Position numbers and translations under genes: made by a program. A DNA stretch of 64,000 bases from Manihot esculenta (taxonomy: Eukaryota > Streptophyta > Magnoliopsida > Malpighiales > Euphorbiaceae), in assembly GCF_001659605.2 (NCBI RefSeq), contig NC_035170.2, positions 8,439,001-8,503,000 on the forward strand. The letters run 5' to 3'. Under the pieces are notes generated by a model. It was not told the origin of the DNA, ran no database searches, and saw only the letters and a program-made list of their open reading frames with translations. Within the stretch, counting starts at the first letter, position 1; each line of letters opens with the position of its first letter. Shown piece after piece: positions 1 to 11,523 of this stretch.

Positions 1-1547
1 TTGGTAGGTGCGGCGCATTTCGCATGTAACAATAAGGGAAAATTATTGTTAGATTTTTTTAATTTTAGAAAATTAAATAGTTCAAAATGGAAATAAATTA
101 ATAAATTTTTTAAAAATTTAAAAATTAGATAGTAATTTTCCTTTGCTTTTGACTTCATAATTGTTGATCTAGTTGAAGGTAGAGTTGTGTTGTGATTGGT
201 CATTCAAACGTGAAGTGGTGGGTACTCACGGCAGTCACTCTGACACTTAAATCAGTAAACTAGTAGGGTTGTACTGTGATTGGTTATTCAAACGTGAGGC
301 GGTAGGTATCTACGGCAGCTACTCTTATACTCAAGTCAGCAAACTAGAAAATAAGGTGAATATAAAGAATAGTTGTATTGAATTGCATACATTTGTCTAT
401 GTAATCATTTTCTTTTATATTATAAGAAGATAGAGATACATATAATATTTTCTCATAATCTAGCAATGATGTGGTCGGTTAATCTGATAACGAATCCAAG
501 TTAACTAGTCAGGGATCCCCGTGATTACAGGCATAAAGGGAGTCTGCTAGATTATGTTTGCTAACGTTAATTTTATGCCAAGACTCGATTTATCCAGAGG
601 AGGGCGAGCCTTGATGATGAATTAGGTGTTAAGATATCTGGGTATTCCTTTTCTCGGATGAGACTCCGTTACTCACTTTTCAAATCCTTGCCACGCGGCC
701 TTATTTTATGGTGACAATTCATGGTTTACTTTAGGCAATTCTTATGTAGCATTAAAGGTCTTCTCGCTGGTCTTCGATTCTTCAAATTCGAAGGTGACAG
801 TTGTTCTCACAATCTGGAGCACATGGCTCATTGAGATTGGTCTTCCCCCACTCATGCTGTTTTGCCTACCTAGCTCTTTAATTATGGCTGCCTCGTTTCT
901 TGAACAGCATTTAAAACCTTCCGTCAAAATCATATTATAAGAACTTTCTTCTTCTCCAAGCATTACTTTTGCTCACAACCGTCATCTTTACTTTGGGAAA
1001 GATTCATTCACTCCTTTCTCGATTATACTCCCTTACTTTCTCTGTAATTTCTATTTTTTCTTTTTTAAAATGAATAGAGATACTTCCTCTTATTATTTTG
1101 GTGGAAGCCTTGCCTCAAGGTCTTCCTCTGACGGCCCCCATCCATGCCCCAGCCCCTATCGTTCCACTGAGGGCGGTTTATGAAAGTGAGGGCAACCTAA
1201 TTAGTGACATCCCCTTCATACTAACGGTGCAAGATATAGATTGTTTTCATAAAAAATACTAAATTTCTCAAGAGACTTTTCATGCTTTTACTCCTTCATC
1301 GGGCGTTCACATGACTGACCAGATCTCTGTAGAAAATACTATCATAATCTACAAAGAGCAGCTGAAGGCGGGTCTTCGATACCCCCCATAGACCCTTTTT
1401 TTAGGTCCTTCGATTTCATAAACTTGTAGTCGCCCAGCTGTAATAATGGCTAGAGAATCTTGGTAGCCTTTCGGTTTATTTGTCTTAATAACAACATCAA
1501 GTCGAGCATGGCCCTCTTCTCCCAGTTGGTACTTGCAAAAATGAAGA
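1..1547. other. AT-rich flank, no supported gene
   Basis: I see no convincing gene here. Two diverged blocks near 190-260 and 270-330 share the words attggt-attcaaacgtga and act-cacggcag, a short tandem duplication. A minus-strand open stretch at about 1360-1552 continues across the retrotransposon insertion point at 11524. It may be a fragment of an older mobile-element protein, but I do not recognise it. Confidence 0.4.
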
Positions 1548-1552
1548 GTTCT

Positions 1553-3850
1553 TGTAATACCCGGCTAGACCCCGGTATCGGAATTCCTACGTTCCGGCGG
1601 ATTTTCCGTTGGAAGTCGGGATTCGAGGATGTCGGAGCTTGCCCTAAGGGTATAAGAAAGGTTTTTAAGATGTTTTTAAGTGTTTTTATCATGTTTGCAT
1701 GTTTTGAGTTAAGAAAATTGAGTTTTGAAATGAAAAGGCCAAGGGGACAAAAGCCAGGTTCGGCCGCCGAAGGTGAAGTTCGGCCGCCGAAAGTTGCATG
1801 GTTTCGCATGCACGTTAGGCCGCCGAAGGAAGAGTCGGTTGGCTACTACAAAAGCCCCTTTGCCCGAGACTTGAGTGGTACACACTCTGTTTTTGGGTCA
1901 AAGGTAGGTTCAAGCTCTCCTTGGTGTGATTTCTCATGTTTTCCTCAAATCTTGCATGTTTTAACTTGATTTGAGTTTTGTTTTAGAGTTTTGAGCAAAA
2001 GGAAGCAAAGTTGAGCACTTGGAGATTTTGATTGAGTTTTCCCCATCTCCAAGCTTGGATCATCAATCCTCTAGCTCTTCAAGAGGTAAGCATGGATCCT
2101 CACCTCCCCTTATGTTTCAAGTAAGTTTAGAGTTGTATGGCATGTTTTGGGGGTATAAACATGAGTTTGAGCATATGTTGATCATATGAGTTTCTATGAG
2201 TTTTGTTGTTGTTTTTGAGGCTTGAGCTAGTTTTTAGGCCTCTATATGCATGAGTTATGTTCTTTGTGAGTTGAGAAGTGTTGGTATGCATGTTATGGGT
2301 GTTTGATAGGATTTTGGAGGCTGAGAGCATGAGTTGTGCTCGGATTCTGCCTTTCTGGAGAATCCAGGTTCGGCCGCCGAAGCAAGGTTCGGCCGCCGAA
2401 CCCCTTGTGGAGGCAGTTTCGGCTGCCAAACCTTGCCCCCGAAAGCTAGGCTTTTGGGTGAGAAAGGGACTTTCGGCCGCCGAAAGAGGGAGTTCGGCCG
2501 CCGAAAGTGCATGAGTTTCGTCTCTGGACGAGGCTTTCGGCCGCCGAAGATGCCGCCGAACATGCATGAGTTTCGTCTCTGGAGGGAGGTTTCGGCCGCC
2601 GAACCAGCCGCCGAAAGTGCCCAGTCCAGCCTTCTTTTGCCCATTTTTCCATGCATGCCTATGATGTTTTAGAGGGGTTTTGGGGAGATATTAAGAGTTA
2701 TGTTTAAGTAAGTTTGGTCCTCATTTGAGTCCACCTGTGTAGGAACGGACCCGAGAGACCAAGGAGGCCCACAGAGTTAGAGTTACAGAGACTGCTCAGC
2801 AGTTGACAGAGGTGAGTGGAACAGAACTTTATTTTAAAAGTTAAGAACTGTTTTAGCATGATTCATGCATCATTAATGCCATGTTTATGTAGGATGCTTT
2901 GCATTAGTATTCACCAAGTTGATGCATTGCATTATTACTTGTATATGTGGATTGGACCGAGGCGATCTCAATAGCCCATAAGTCTGTCATTATTGTATGT
3001 CCTGTGTGAGCTCCTTTGGGGGCCGAGCATTTACCTTGGATGAGTCCTGTGAGAGCCTTTATAGGGTCGGGCACCATGAGTAGTTAGTGAAAGACCTGTG
3101 TGAGCTCCTTTGGGGGCTGGGCACTGACAGAGGGAGTTTTGGGATCATGTCCAATCCGAGATGTGAAATGTTTGTGCAGTGATGCATCATATGATAGCAT
3201 GTTTTAAATGTGATTTTTTTATAGATTCCGCTCACTGGGCTTTAGCAGCTCATCCCTCTCCCTAACCCATTTTTCAGGGCCTCAGAGAAGAGAAAGAGAA
3301 AGAGATAGCAAGGGTAAAAGGCATATGTAATAGTATAGAATGGTGGACATGATAATGATGTACAGTACAGAGTTTATGTCATGTATTGTATAGAAATGAT
3401 GTAATAGCAAGTTATATAGTGAGTTATAGTATTGTGCTTGGCCCTAGTGCTTGTTATCCCTCTGCACATGATCCTTTTATGATATATATGTTTGAGATAA
3501 TGTTGTAATGATGATGAGCTAAGCTTGGTGCATGGTAGTCTTTCTATCTCTGTAGTCACTGTATGGTACCATAGCAGGTATCACTCTTCGAGTGCATACA
3601 GACCGAGCATGCATAGTCCAGGCTTAGTTGATGAGAAAAGTTTCAAGAAAAGAAAAGATAATCAAGCAAAGAAAGAAAAAAAAATATATAATAGAGAAGA
3701 GTAAGTAATAGTTTTAAGTTTAAGTGTGATCATGTATGGGATTTATCAGGTACGTACACAGAGTTGACAGTAGGCTTACTACGGGTCCCGGCGGCCTTAA
3801 GCCGATCTGGATCCTAGTGCCGGTGATGGTCCGGTAAGCGGGCTGTTACA
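1553..3850 (+). repeat. 5' LTR of element 1
   Basis: A 2298-bp LTR starting TGTAATACCCGG and ending GGCTGTTACA. It carries a TATA-like tacaaaag (1846), at least eight perfect copies of TTCGGCCGCCGAA in two clusters (about 1757-1825 and 2366-2612), and a pair of similar GC-rich blocks near 2998-3130. Short open frames here, rich in SAAE/RPPK/FGRR peptides, come only from that repeated motif and are not genes. Confidence 0.96.
1846..3277 (+). promoter_or_regulatory. LTR promoter and conserved splice-site-like series
   Basis: The TATA-like box at 1846-1853 is followed by donor-like GT sites at 1904 (AAG|GTAGG) and 2086 (AGAG|GTAAG), an acceptor-like TGTGTAG at 2742, a donor-like AGAG|GTGAGT at 2812 and a pyrimidine-rich acceptor TTTTTCAG at 3277. 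The same order recurs in four other diverged LTRs of this window. The sites are seen directly; their use in splicing is inference. A further acceptor, TGTTTTCAG, ends at 4128 just before gag. Confidence 0.5.
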
Positions 3851-3853
3851 GAT

Positions 3854-3865
3854 TGGTATCAGAGC
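3854..3865 (+). other. Primer-binding site, tRNA-Met type
   Basis: TGGTATCAGAGC lies three bases after the 5' LTR end. It matches the complement of the 3' end of plant initiator tRNA-Met, the usual primer for minus-strand DNA synthesis in Ty3/gypsy chromoviruses. Confidence 0.93.
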
Positions 3866-4136
3866 ATAGGGCCTCTAGAGTACGGTGTGCTGAGCTAAGA
3901 TGCTCAGGGATTAGAGAGATCTCACATCGGAAGGAGGTTGTTTTCGAGGGCAAGCACAATAGGAAGATCATGTCCACTAGGATAGGATGTTGAGTCCTGT
4001 CTTGATGTGTACTGCCATGATTTTATGCATGTGCATTTAATGATATGCTATGATATGCTATGTTATGAGTTGAGGGTTCATGTTGTTACATGGATCCTAT
4101 GATGCTAAAGTTCATGTTATGTTTTCAGAAGCTAAG

Positions 4137-7100
4137 ATGAGAGGAACCCGTCGATCAGCTAGATTGACTGGAGCTCCGCCCGAGAATGAGGGTATGGAAG
4201 GGCGTCCCCCTGCTTTGCCAAGAGCTATGTCCCAAAGGGCAGGCAGAGAAAGATCATCAAGGGACCCTAGAAGGTCTTTTGATGAAAGCAGGAGGGAGAC
4301 AGAACAGAGAAGAAGATCAAGTGATACAAGGGAAGAGATGGATGTGGATCCAAGAAGGGATGGAGGGTTAGGTGTTGGCACTACAGAGGAGGATGTGGGA
4401 TCATCACAGGGAGGCGGTCAGGCCTCGGGGTATGGTTATCCACCCCACTATCAGCCCTACCCACAGGGCCCAGGATATTCGATGGGAGGTACATCGGATT
4501 ATCCGAGTTTTCACCCATATCCCACATATATGCCTTATCCACCGTATTACCCCCCATATCCACCATATCCCATGTATCCACCCTCGCCTTTTTACCCCAG
4601 TCCAGCATACTCTACACCAGAAAGTTCTGCACCTCCCCCACCACCACCAGTGGTACAACCAGAAGCCCCAGTTATCCAAACACCTCAACCTGGCCCATCT
4701 GTGAGGAGCAAGGTAAAGATGACTGATTACCTAAAGTTAGATGCTCCTAAGTACCAATCAGGAGATGATCCGTTTGAGTACATTAAAGCAGTCAAGATGA
4801 TAGCAGATGAGTTAGGGGCAGATGATACCAGAGCCATTCAGATGGCAGGGTTCACTTTAAAATGTAAGAAGGCGAAGGAATGGTTTGGCGTCTATGTGGA
4901 CCCTAGGTTGGATAACATGTCTTGGGAGGAGTTTGCTAATGAGTTTGCCGGATGGGCATTTCCAGATAGTTCGAAAGAGCTAAAGATGATAGAGTTTGAG
5001 CAGCTCAAGCAGACAGAGGATATGAGTATTGATGAGTTTACTGACAGGTTTCTGGAGTTGCTGCGGTATGCAGGACAGGCCTATGATACGGAACAGAAAA
5101 AGGCTAGGAGGTATGCTATGAAACTGCATTCCAGGTATTCCTCCTTGATCCATGCAGCCGAGAAGGAGAGTTTCCACACCGTGGTGGATTTAGCACGGAG
5201 GATGGAGGCTAGTGCCATTATACAGGGTACAGTGAAACAGCAGCCGGCACAGTCTTCTGGTTCTAAGACCCCAGGTAGGGGTAAGTCAGATCCCTCTTCA
5301 CAGGGTGCAGCAACTTCCAGTGGTAAGAAGTGGAGTGGTTCCACACAGAAGTCGAGGAAGAATAAGTTCTGGAATAAGATTAAAGCAGGTCTGGGATTAG
5401 GCAGTGGCATGAGTTCAGGCTCAGAGGTTCCAGTGTGTGGTCGGTGCGGTAAGGCGCACAGAGGAGTTTGTCGTTTGGGGATTACAGGATGTTACAGGTG
5501 CGGCCAGGAGGGACACATGGCTCGTGAGTGCCCTCAGGCATCTTTCACGGCACCATCCCAGCAGACAGCTCCAGCTAGCATGCCACAGCCACCAGTTTCA
5601 GTGATGACGCAGGGCAGAGGCAGAGGGAGAGGGTCAGCCTCTTCATCTGCGGGTCCCCGAGGTGGAGGTCCGTCAGCTCCGGCGCGGATTTTCACGATGA
5701 CACAGCAGGAGGCAAACACTTCTAACACCGTGGTGTCAGGTAATCTCCTCATTGGGTGTTCTGAGGTGTATGCTTTGTTAGACCCTGGTGCTTCGCATTC
5801 CTTTGTTGCTCCCAGAGCCATAGAGAGAGTGGGTTTGATGACGTCTGGGTTAGAGTGTCCCCTATGGGTTAGTGGCCCTAAGTGTGATCCATCGTTGGCA
5901 GAGACAGTCTGTCGACATAGTCCAGTGTTTATAGATGGTAGATGCCTTCCAGCTGACCTTGTGGTTCTAGAGTTGACAGATTTTGACGTCATTCTAGGGA
6001 TGGATTGGCTATCTGCATATGGTGCTACCTTGGACTGCAGAGACAAGGTAGTTAAGTTCAGAGATGAGGATGGATCTGAGTTTGTCTTCAGAGGAGACAG
6101 GAGGGGCACGCCTAGAGGTCTGATATCAGCCCTACAGGCTCGTAGGTTGCTCAGGAGGGGATGTCAGGGATATCTAGCTCATGTGAGAGAGCTAGACAGT
6201 CAGGTTAGGGACCCTAGTTCAGTGCCCGTAGTCAGAGAGTTCCCAGATGTGTTTCCAGATGAGCTTCCAGGACTACCACCTGATAGGGAAATAGAGTTCG
6301 AGATAGAGTTAGTGCCTGGTACTAGACCGATCTCTATTCCTCCCTACAGGATGGCACCAGCAGAGCTGAAAGAGTTGAAAGAGCAGCTACAGGAGTTGGT
6401 AGATAAGGGTTTCATCCGTCCAAGTACCTCACCCTGGGGTGCTCCAGTGTTGTTTGTCAGAAAAAAGGATGGATCCCTTAGACTTTGTATCGACTACAGG
6501 CAGTTGAACAAAGTCACTACCAAGAATAAGTATCCCCTTCCCAGGATCGATGATCTATTCGACCAGCTAGCAGGAGCAGGTTGTTTTTCTAAGATAGATC
6601 TGAGATCGGGCTATCATCAGCTGAGAATCAGGGAAGAGGATGTACCTAAGACAGCTTTCAGAACCAGATATGGGCATTATGAGTTCTTAGTGATGCCGTT
6701 CGGGTTGACTAATGCCCCTGCAGCATTCATGGATCTCATGAACCGAGTTTTCAGAGAGTACCTGGATCACTTTGTTATTGTCTTCATAGATGATATCTTG
6801 GTGTATTCCAGGAATGCAGAGGAGCATGCCCATCATCTGAGGATAGTCCTGCAGACCTTGAGAGAGCATGGTTTATATGCCAAGTTCTCCAAGTGTGAGT
6901 TCTGGCTAAGGAGCATTTCATTCTTGGGGCATGTAGTGTCAGATCAAGGTATAGCAGTGGACCCCAAGAAGATAGAAGCTGTAGCCAATTGGCCTAGACC
7001 CACCACAGTGACAGAGGTCAAGAGTTTCTTGGGTTTGGCAGGCTACTACAGGAGGTTCGTTCAGGACTTCTCTAAGATAGCGGCTCCTATGACCAGATTA

Positions 7101-9125
7101 ACCAGAAAGAACCAGAGATTCACATGGTCTGACCAATGTGAAGAGAGTTTCGAAGAGCTAAAGAGAAGATTAACTTCAGCACCGGTGTTAGCTCTGCCTA
7201 CTAGTGATGAAGACTTCACAGTGTTCTGTGATGCGTCCCGAGTGGGATTAGGTTGTGTGTTAATGCAGAATGACAGAGTAATAGCTTATGCTTCTAGACA
7301 GTTGAAGAAGCACGAGCTGAATTACCCTACACACGATCTTGAGATGGCAGCTGTTATCTTTGCACTCAAGATGTGGAGGCATTACCTCTATGGGGTGAAA
7401 TGTGAGATCTTTACAGATCATAAGAGCCTACAGCACATCCTGAGTCAGAGAGAGTTAAATTTGAGGCAGAGACGGTGGGTGGAATTGCTTAGTGATTATG
7501 ATTGCAGGATCCAGTATCATCCGGGAAAGGCAAATGTTGTAGCCGATGCCTTGAGCCGGAAATCACTAGGCAGTTTATCTCACATTACCGCAGAGAGGAG
7601 GCCGGTGGTGAAGGACTTCTACAGGTTAGTTGAAGAAGGGCTACAGTTAGAGTTAACTGGTACAGGTGTTTTGATTGCACAGATGAAAGTTATACCCGTG
7701 CTTCTGGAGCAGGTGGCTCAGAAACAACATGAGGATCCAGTGTTGGTCAAGATTGCCAGGACTGTTCAGTCAGGCAAGAGCGAAGAGTTCAGATTCGACG
7801 ACCAAGGGATTCTCCGCTACGGGTATAGACTATGTGTACCAGATGACATTAGCTTGAAAGGAGACATTATGAGGGAAGCTCATAATGCGAGATATAGCAT
7901 TCACCCTGGAGCCACCAAGATGTATCAAGATCTGAAGAGAGTGTATTGGTGGCCAGCAATGAAGAGAGAAGTGGCACAGTTTGTGTCAGCCTGCGAGATA
8001 TGTCAAAGGGTGAAGCTAGAGCACCAGAAGCCGGCTGGAATGCTTAACCCACTGCCGATTCCAGAATGGAAATGGGAGAACATAGCGATGGATTTTGTAG
8101 TGGGGTTACCGGCGACGTCCAACAGACTAGACTCCATATGGGTGATTGTGGATAGACTGACTAAATCTGCTCACTTCATTCCTGTCAGGAGTGGCTACTC
8201 TGTGGACAAGTTAGCGCAGGTGTATCTTGAGGAAGTTGTGAGGTTGCATGGGGCTCCTGTTTCTATAGTGTCTGACAGAGGACCCCAGTTTACCTCCAGG
8301 TTTTGGCGAAGTCTGCAAGAGGCTATGGGCACAAGATTAGACTTCAGCACTGCTTTCCATCCACAGACTGACGGACAGTCAGAGAGGACCATCCAGACCA
8401 TAGAAGATATGCTTCGAATGTGTGTGCTAGATTTTGGCGGATCTTGGAGGCAGCATCTACCCTTAGTGGAGTTTGCCTACAACAATAGTCATCATGCTAG
8501 CATAGGGATGGCCCCATATGAAGCTCTGTATGGGAGGAAGTGCAGGTCACCAGTTTGTTGGGAAGAGGTTGGAGAAAGGTCCCTAGCAGGGCCTGAGTTA
8601 GTAGAGATCACGAACAGGGTGGTGCCCATCATCAGAGAGAGGCTCAAGACTGCTGTTAGTCGGCAGAAGAGCTATGCAGACGTTCGCAGAAAGCACATAG
8701 AGTTTGAGGAGGGGGATCTGGTCTTGATGAAGGTGTCTCCAATGAAAGGGGTGGTTCGTTTTGGGAGGAAAGGTAAGTTGGCTCCGCGGTACATTGGACC
8801 TTTTGAGATTGTACAGAAGGTCGGAAATGTGTCGTATAAGCTTGATTTGCCTATGTCTATGGAAAGAATCCATCCAGTCTTCCATGTTTCGATGCTCAGG
8901 AAGTTTGTGTCAGATCCGAGTAAGGTTCTCAGCGAACCAGATGTGGAGATCTTAGGTGATCTCACGTATGTAGAACAACCAGTGCGGATCATTGACACCC
9001 AGATCAGAAAGCTAAGGAACAAGGAGATCCCGATGGTGAAAGTCCTCTGGAACCACCATAACATCGAAGAGTGCACCTGGGAGACACGGGAGTCTATGCT
9101 CCAACAGTACCCCCATCTCTTTTGA
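4137..9125 (+). CDS. Gag-Pol polyprotein of Ty3/gypsy chromovirus, intact
   Basis: A single 1662-aa frame encoding particle protein and all replication enzymes. Order: Pro/Tyr-rich low-complexity segment (about 100-178), Gag domain (about 194-361), CCHC knuckle (452-465), aspartic protease with the variant active site DPGA (D549), reverse transcriptase with FIDD (D885, D886), RNase H (D1032, E1069, D1094), integrase zinc finger (H1249, H1256, C1286, C1289), integrase core D1319, D1380, E1416 with the exact D-35-E spacing, and a C-terminal chromodomain (about 1608-1662). I chose the ATG at 4137 because [12 protein letters not shown] is conserved in element 2 and a strong splice acceptor ends at 4128. 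An in-frame ATG at 4080 would add 19 residues. No stop or frameshift is seen. Gag and Pol share one frame, so Gag excess cannot come from frameshifting here. Confidence 0.96.
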   Translation: MRGTRRSARLTGAPPENEGMEGRPPALPRAMSQRAGRERSSRDPRRSFDESRRETEQRRRSSDTREEMDVDPRRDGGLGVGTTEEDVGSSQGGGQASGYGYPPHYQPYPQGPGYSMGGTSDYPSFHPYPTYMPYPPYYPPYPPYPMYPPSPFYPSPAYSTPESSAPPPPPPVVQPEAPVIQTPQPGPSVRSKVKMTDYLKLDAPKYQSGDDPFEYIKAVKMIADELGADDTRAIQMAGFTLKCKKAKEWFGVYVDPRLDNMSWEEFANEFAGWAFPDSSKELKMIEFEQLKQTEDMSIDEFTDRFLELLRYAGQAYDTEQKKARRYAMKLHSRYSSLIHAAEKESFHTVVDLARRMEASAIIQGTVKQQPAQSSGSKTPGRGKSDPSSQGAATSSGKKWSGSTQKSRKNKFWNKIKAGLGLGSGMSSGSEVPVCGRCGKAHRGVCRLGITGCYRCGQEGHMARECPQASFTAPSQQTAPASMPQPPVSVMTQGRGRGRGSASSSAGPRGGGPSAPARIFTMTQQEANTSNTVVSGNLLIGCSEVYALLDPGASHSFVAPRAIERVGLMTSGLECPLWVSGPKCDPSLAETVCRHSPVFIDGRCLPADLVVLELTDFDVILGMDWLSAYGATLDCRDKVVKFRDEDGSEFVFRGDRRGTPRGLISALQARRLLRRGCQGYLAHVRELDSQVRDPSSVPVVREFPDVFPDELPGLPPDREIEFEIELVPGTRPISIPPYRMAPAELKELKEQLQELVDKGFIRPSTSPWGAPVLFVRKKDGSLRLCIDYRQLNKVTTKNKYPLPRIDDLFDQLAGAGCFSKIDLRSGYHQLRIREEDVPKTAFRTRYGHYEFLVMPFGLTNAPAAFMDLMNRVFREYLDHFVIVFIDDILVYSRNAEEHAHHLRIVLQTLREHGLYAKFSKCEFWLRSISFLGHVVSDQGIAVDPKKIEAVANWPRPTTVTEVKSFLGLAGYYRRFVQDFSKIAAPMTRLTRKNQRFTWSDQCEESFEELKRRLTSAPVLALPTSDEDFTVFCDASRVGLGCVLMQNDRVIAYASRQLKKHELNYPTHDLEMAAVIFALKMWRHYLYGVKCEIFTDHKSLQHILSQRELNLRQRRWVELLSDYDCRIQYHPGKANVVADALSRKSLGSLSHITAERRPVVKDFYRLVEEGLQLELTGTGVLIAQMKVIPVLLEQVAQKQHEDPVLVKIARTVQSGKSEEFRFDDQGILRYGYRLCVPDDISLKGDIMREAHNARYSIHPGATKMYQDLKRVYWWPAMKREVAQFVSACEICQRVKLEHQKPAGMLNPLPIPEWKWENIAMDFVVGLPATSNRLDSIWVIVDRLTKSAHFIPVRSGYSVDKLAQVYLEEVVRLHGAPVSIVSDRGPQFTSRFWRSLQEAMGTRLDFSTAFHPQTDGQSERTIQTIEDMLRMCVLDFGGSWRQHLPLVEFAYNNSHHASIGMAPYEALYGRKCRSPVCWEEVGERSLAGPELVEITNRVVPIIRERLKTAVSRQKSYADVRRKHIEFEEGDLVLMKVSPMKGVVRFGRKGKLAPRYIGPFEIVQKVGNVSYKLDLPMSMERIHPVFHVSMLRKFVSDPSKVLSEPDVEILGDLTYVEQPVRIIDTQIRKLRNKEIPMVKVLWNHHNIEECTWETRESMLQQYPHLF

Positions 9126-9183
9126 GGTGAGTGTTATGTGCTATATGTTCTGTTCTGTTTGTACTTTGTTTTGAGTTAGAGAG

Positions 9184-9205
9184 GAACATTCGAGGACGAA
9201 TGTTC
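9184..9205 (+). other. Hairpin before the polypurine tract
   Basis: A perfect 9-bp inverted repeat GAACATTCG / CGAATGTTC with a 4-nt loop. It sits a few bases upstream of the polypurine tract. The same stem with a different loop occurs at the matching place in element 2. Confidence 0.8.
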
Positions 9206-9207
9206 TT

Positions 9208-9220
9208 AAGGGGGGGAGAA
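9208..9220 (+). other. Polypurine tract of element 1
   Basis: AAGGGGGGGAGAA directly abuts the 3' LTR. This is the expected plus-strand primer for reverse transcription. Confidence 0.9.
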
Positions 9221-11518
9221 TGTAATACCCGGCTAGACCCCGGTATCGGAATTCCTACGTTCCGGCGGATTTTCCGTTGGAAGTCGGGATTCGAGGATGT
9301 CGGAGCTTGCCCTAAGGGTATAAGAAAGGTTTTTAAGATGTTTTTAAGTGTTTTTATCATGTTTGCATGTTTTGAGTTAAGAAAATTGAGTTTTGAAATG
9401 AAAAGGCCAAGGGGACAAAAGCCAGGTTCGGCCGCCGAAGGTGAAGTTTGGCCGCCGAAAGTTGCATGGTTTCGCATGCACGTTAGGCCGCCGAAGGAAG
9501 AGTCGGTTGGCCACTACAAAAGCCCCTTTGCCCGAGACTTGAGTGGTACACACTCTGTTTTTGGGTCAAAGGTAGGTTCAAGCTCTCCTTGGTGTGATTT
9601 CTCATGTTTTCCTCAAATCTTGCATGTTTTAACTTGATTTGAGTTTTGTTTTAGAGTTTTGAGCAAAAGGAAGCAAAGTTGAGCACTTGGAGATTTTGAT
9701 TGAGTTTTCCCCATCTCCAAGCTTGGATCATCAATCCTCTAGCTCTTCAAGAGGTAAGCATGGATCCTCACCTCCCCTTATGTTTCAAGTAAGTTTAGAG
9801 TTGTATGGCATGTTTTGGGGGTATAAACATGAGTTTGAGCATATGTTGATCATATGAGTTTCTATGAGTTTTGTTGTTGTTTTTGAGGCTTGAGCTAGTT
9901 TTTAGGCCTCTATATGCATGAGTTATGTTCTTTGTGAGTTGAGAAGTGTTGGTATGCATGTTATGGGTGTTTGATAGGATTTTGGAGGCTGAGAGCATGA
10001 GTTGTGCTCGGATTCTGCCTTTCTGGAGAATCCAGGTTCGGCCGCCGAAGCAAGGTTCGGCCGCCGAACCCCTTGTGGAGGCAGTTTCGGCTGCCAAACC
10101 TTGCCCCCGAAAGCTAGGCTTTTGGGTGAGAAAGGGACTTTCGGCCGCCGAAAGAGGGAGTTCGGCCGCCGAAAGTGCATGAGTTTCGTCTCTGGACGAG
10201 GCTTTCGGCCGCCGAAGATGCCGCCGAACATGCATGAGTTTCGTCTCTGGAGGGAGGTTTCGGCCGCCGAACCAGCCGCCGAAAGTGCCCAGTCCAGCCT
10301 TCTTTTGCCCATTTTTCCATGCATGCCTATGATGTTTTAGAGGGGTTTTGGGGAGATATTAAGAGTTATGTTTAAGTAAGTTTGGTCCTCATTTGAGTCC
10401 ACCTGTGTAGGAACGGACCCGAGAGACCAAGGAGGCCCACAGAGTTAGAGTTACAGAGACTGCTCAGCAGTTGACAGAGGTGAGTGGAACAGAACTTTAT
10501 TTTAAAAGTTAAGAACTGTTTTAGCATGATTCATGCATCATTAATGTCATGTTTATGTAGGATGCTTTGCATTAGTATTCACCAAGTTGATGCATTGCAT
10601 TATTACTTGTATATGTGGATTGGACCGAGGCGATCTCAATAGCCCATAAGTCTGTCATTATTGTATGTCCTGTGTGAGCTCCTTTGGGGGCCGGGCATTT
10701 ACCTTGGATGAGTCCTGTGAGAGCCTTTATAGGGTCGGGCACCATGAGTAGTTAGTGAAAGACCTGTGTGAGCTCCTTTGGGGGCCGGGCACTGACAGAG
10801 GGAGTTTTGGGATCATGTCCAATCCGAGATGTGAAATGTTTGTGCAGTGATGCATCATATGATAGCATGTTTTAAATGTGATTTTTTTATAGATTCCGCT
10901 CACTGGGCTTTAGCAGCTCATCCCTCTCCCTAACCCATTTTTCAGGGCCTCAGAGAAGAGAAAGAGAAAGAGATAGCAAGGGTAAAAGGCATATGTAATA
11001 GTATAGAATGGTGGACATGATAATGATGTACAGTACAGAGTTTATGTCATGTATTGTATAGAAATGATGTAATAGCAAGTTATATAGTGAGTTATAGTAT
11101 TGTGCTTGGCCCTAGTGCTTGTTATCCCTCTGCACATGATCCTTTTATGATATATATGTTTGAGATAATGTTGTAATGATGATGAGCTAAGCTTGGTGCA
11201 TGGTAGTCTTTCTATCTCTGTAGTCACTGTATGGTACCATAGCAGGTATCACTCTTCGAGTGCATACAGACCGAGCATGCATAGTCCAGGCTTAGTTGAT
11301 GAGAAAAGTTTCAAGAAAAGAAAAGATAATCAAGCAAAGAAAGAAAAAAAAATATATAATAGAGAAGAGTAAGTAATAGTTTTAAGTTTAAGTGTGATCA
11401 TGTATGGGATTTATCAGGTACGTACACAGAGTTGACAGTAGGCTTACTACGGGTCCCGGCGGCCTTAAGCCGATCTGGATCCTAGTGCCGGTGATGGTCC
11501 GGTAAGCGGGCTGTTACA
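9221..11518 (+). repeat. 3' LTR of element 1
   Basis: 2298 bp, the same length as the 5' LTR. Differences I can see: T for C in a GCCGCC repeat near 9447, C for T near 9511, T for C near 10546, and two G/A or C/T changes in the GC-rich block near 10693 and 10783. It ends in CTGTTACA followed by the target duplication gttct. Confidence 0.96.
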
Positions 11519-11523
11519 GTTCT

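Larger units (their letters stand above)
1553..11518 (+). mobile_element. Complete Ty3/gypsy chromovirus (Tekay/Del type), element 1
   Basis: A full-length LTR retrotransposon of 9966 bp. Both ends read TGTAATACCC...CTGTTACA and are flanked by the 5-bp target duplication gttct (1548-1552 and 11519-11523). Order: 5' LTR, tRNA-Met primer site, one long gag-pol frame, hairpin, polypurine tract, 3' LTR. By eye I count about five substitutions between the two 2298-bp LTRs (about 0.2%), so the insertion is recent. The coding frame is uninterrupted, making this a candidate autonomous copy. The C-terminal chromodomain and long LTRs point to the Tekay/Del chromovirus clade. Confidence 0.96.

Noticed and set aside
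742..963. 73-aa minus-strand open frame near the left edge
   Set aside because: No recognisable domain, no splice context and no second copy. It cannot be supported as a gene.
2127..2672. Overlapping open frames on both strands in the LTRs with SAAE, RPPK and FGRR repeats (also at 9795-10340, 30122-30421, 31457-31853, 32235-32798, 41544-42006 and 49154-49616)
   Set aside because: They are translations of the TTCGGCCGCCGAA motif in different frames. They recur in every LTR on both strands and show no protein-like conservation.
3854..3865. tRNA-Met gene near the LTR
   Set aside because: Only the 12-nt complement of the tRNA 3' end is present. It is a primer-binding site and not a tRNA gene.
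4080..4136. First in-frame ATG of the element 1 polyprotein at 4080
   Set aside because: The 19 extra residues are not conserved in element 2, and a strong splice acceptor ends at 4128. The conserved start is 4137.
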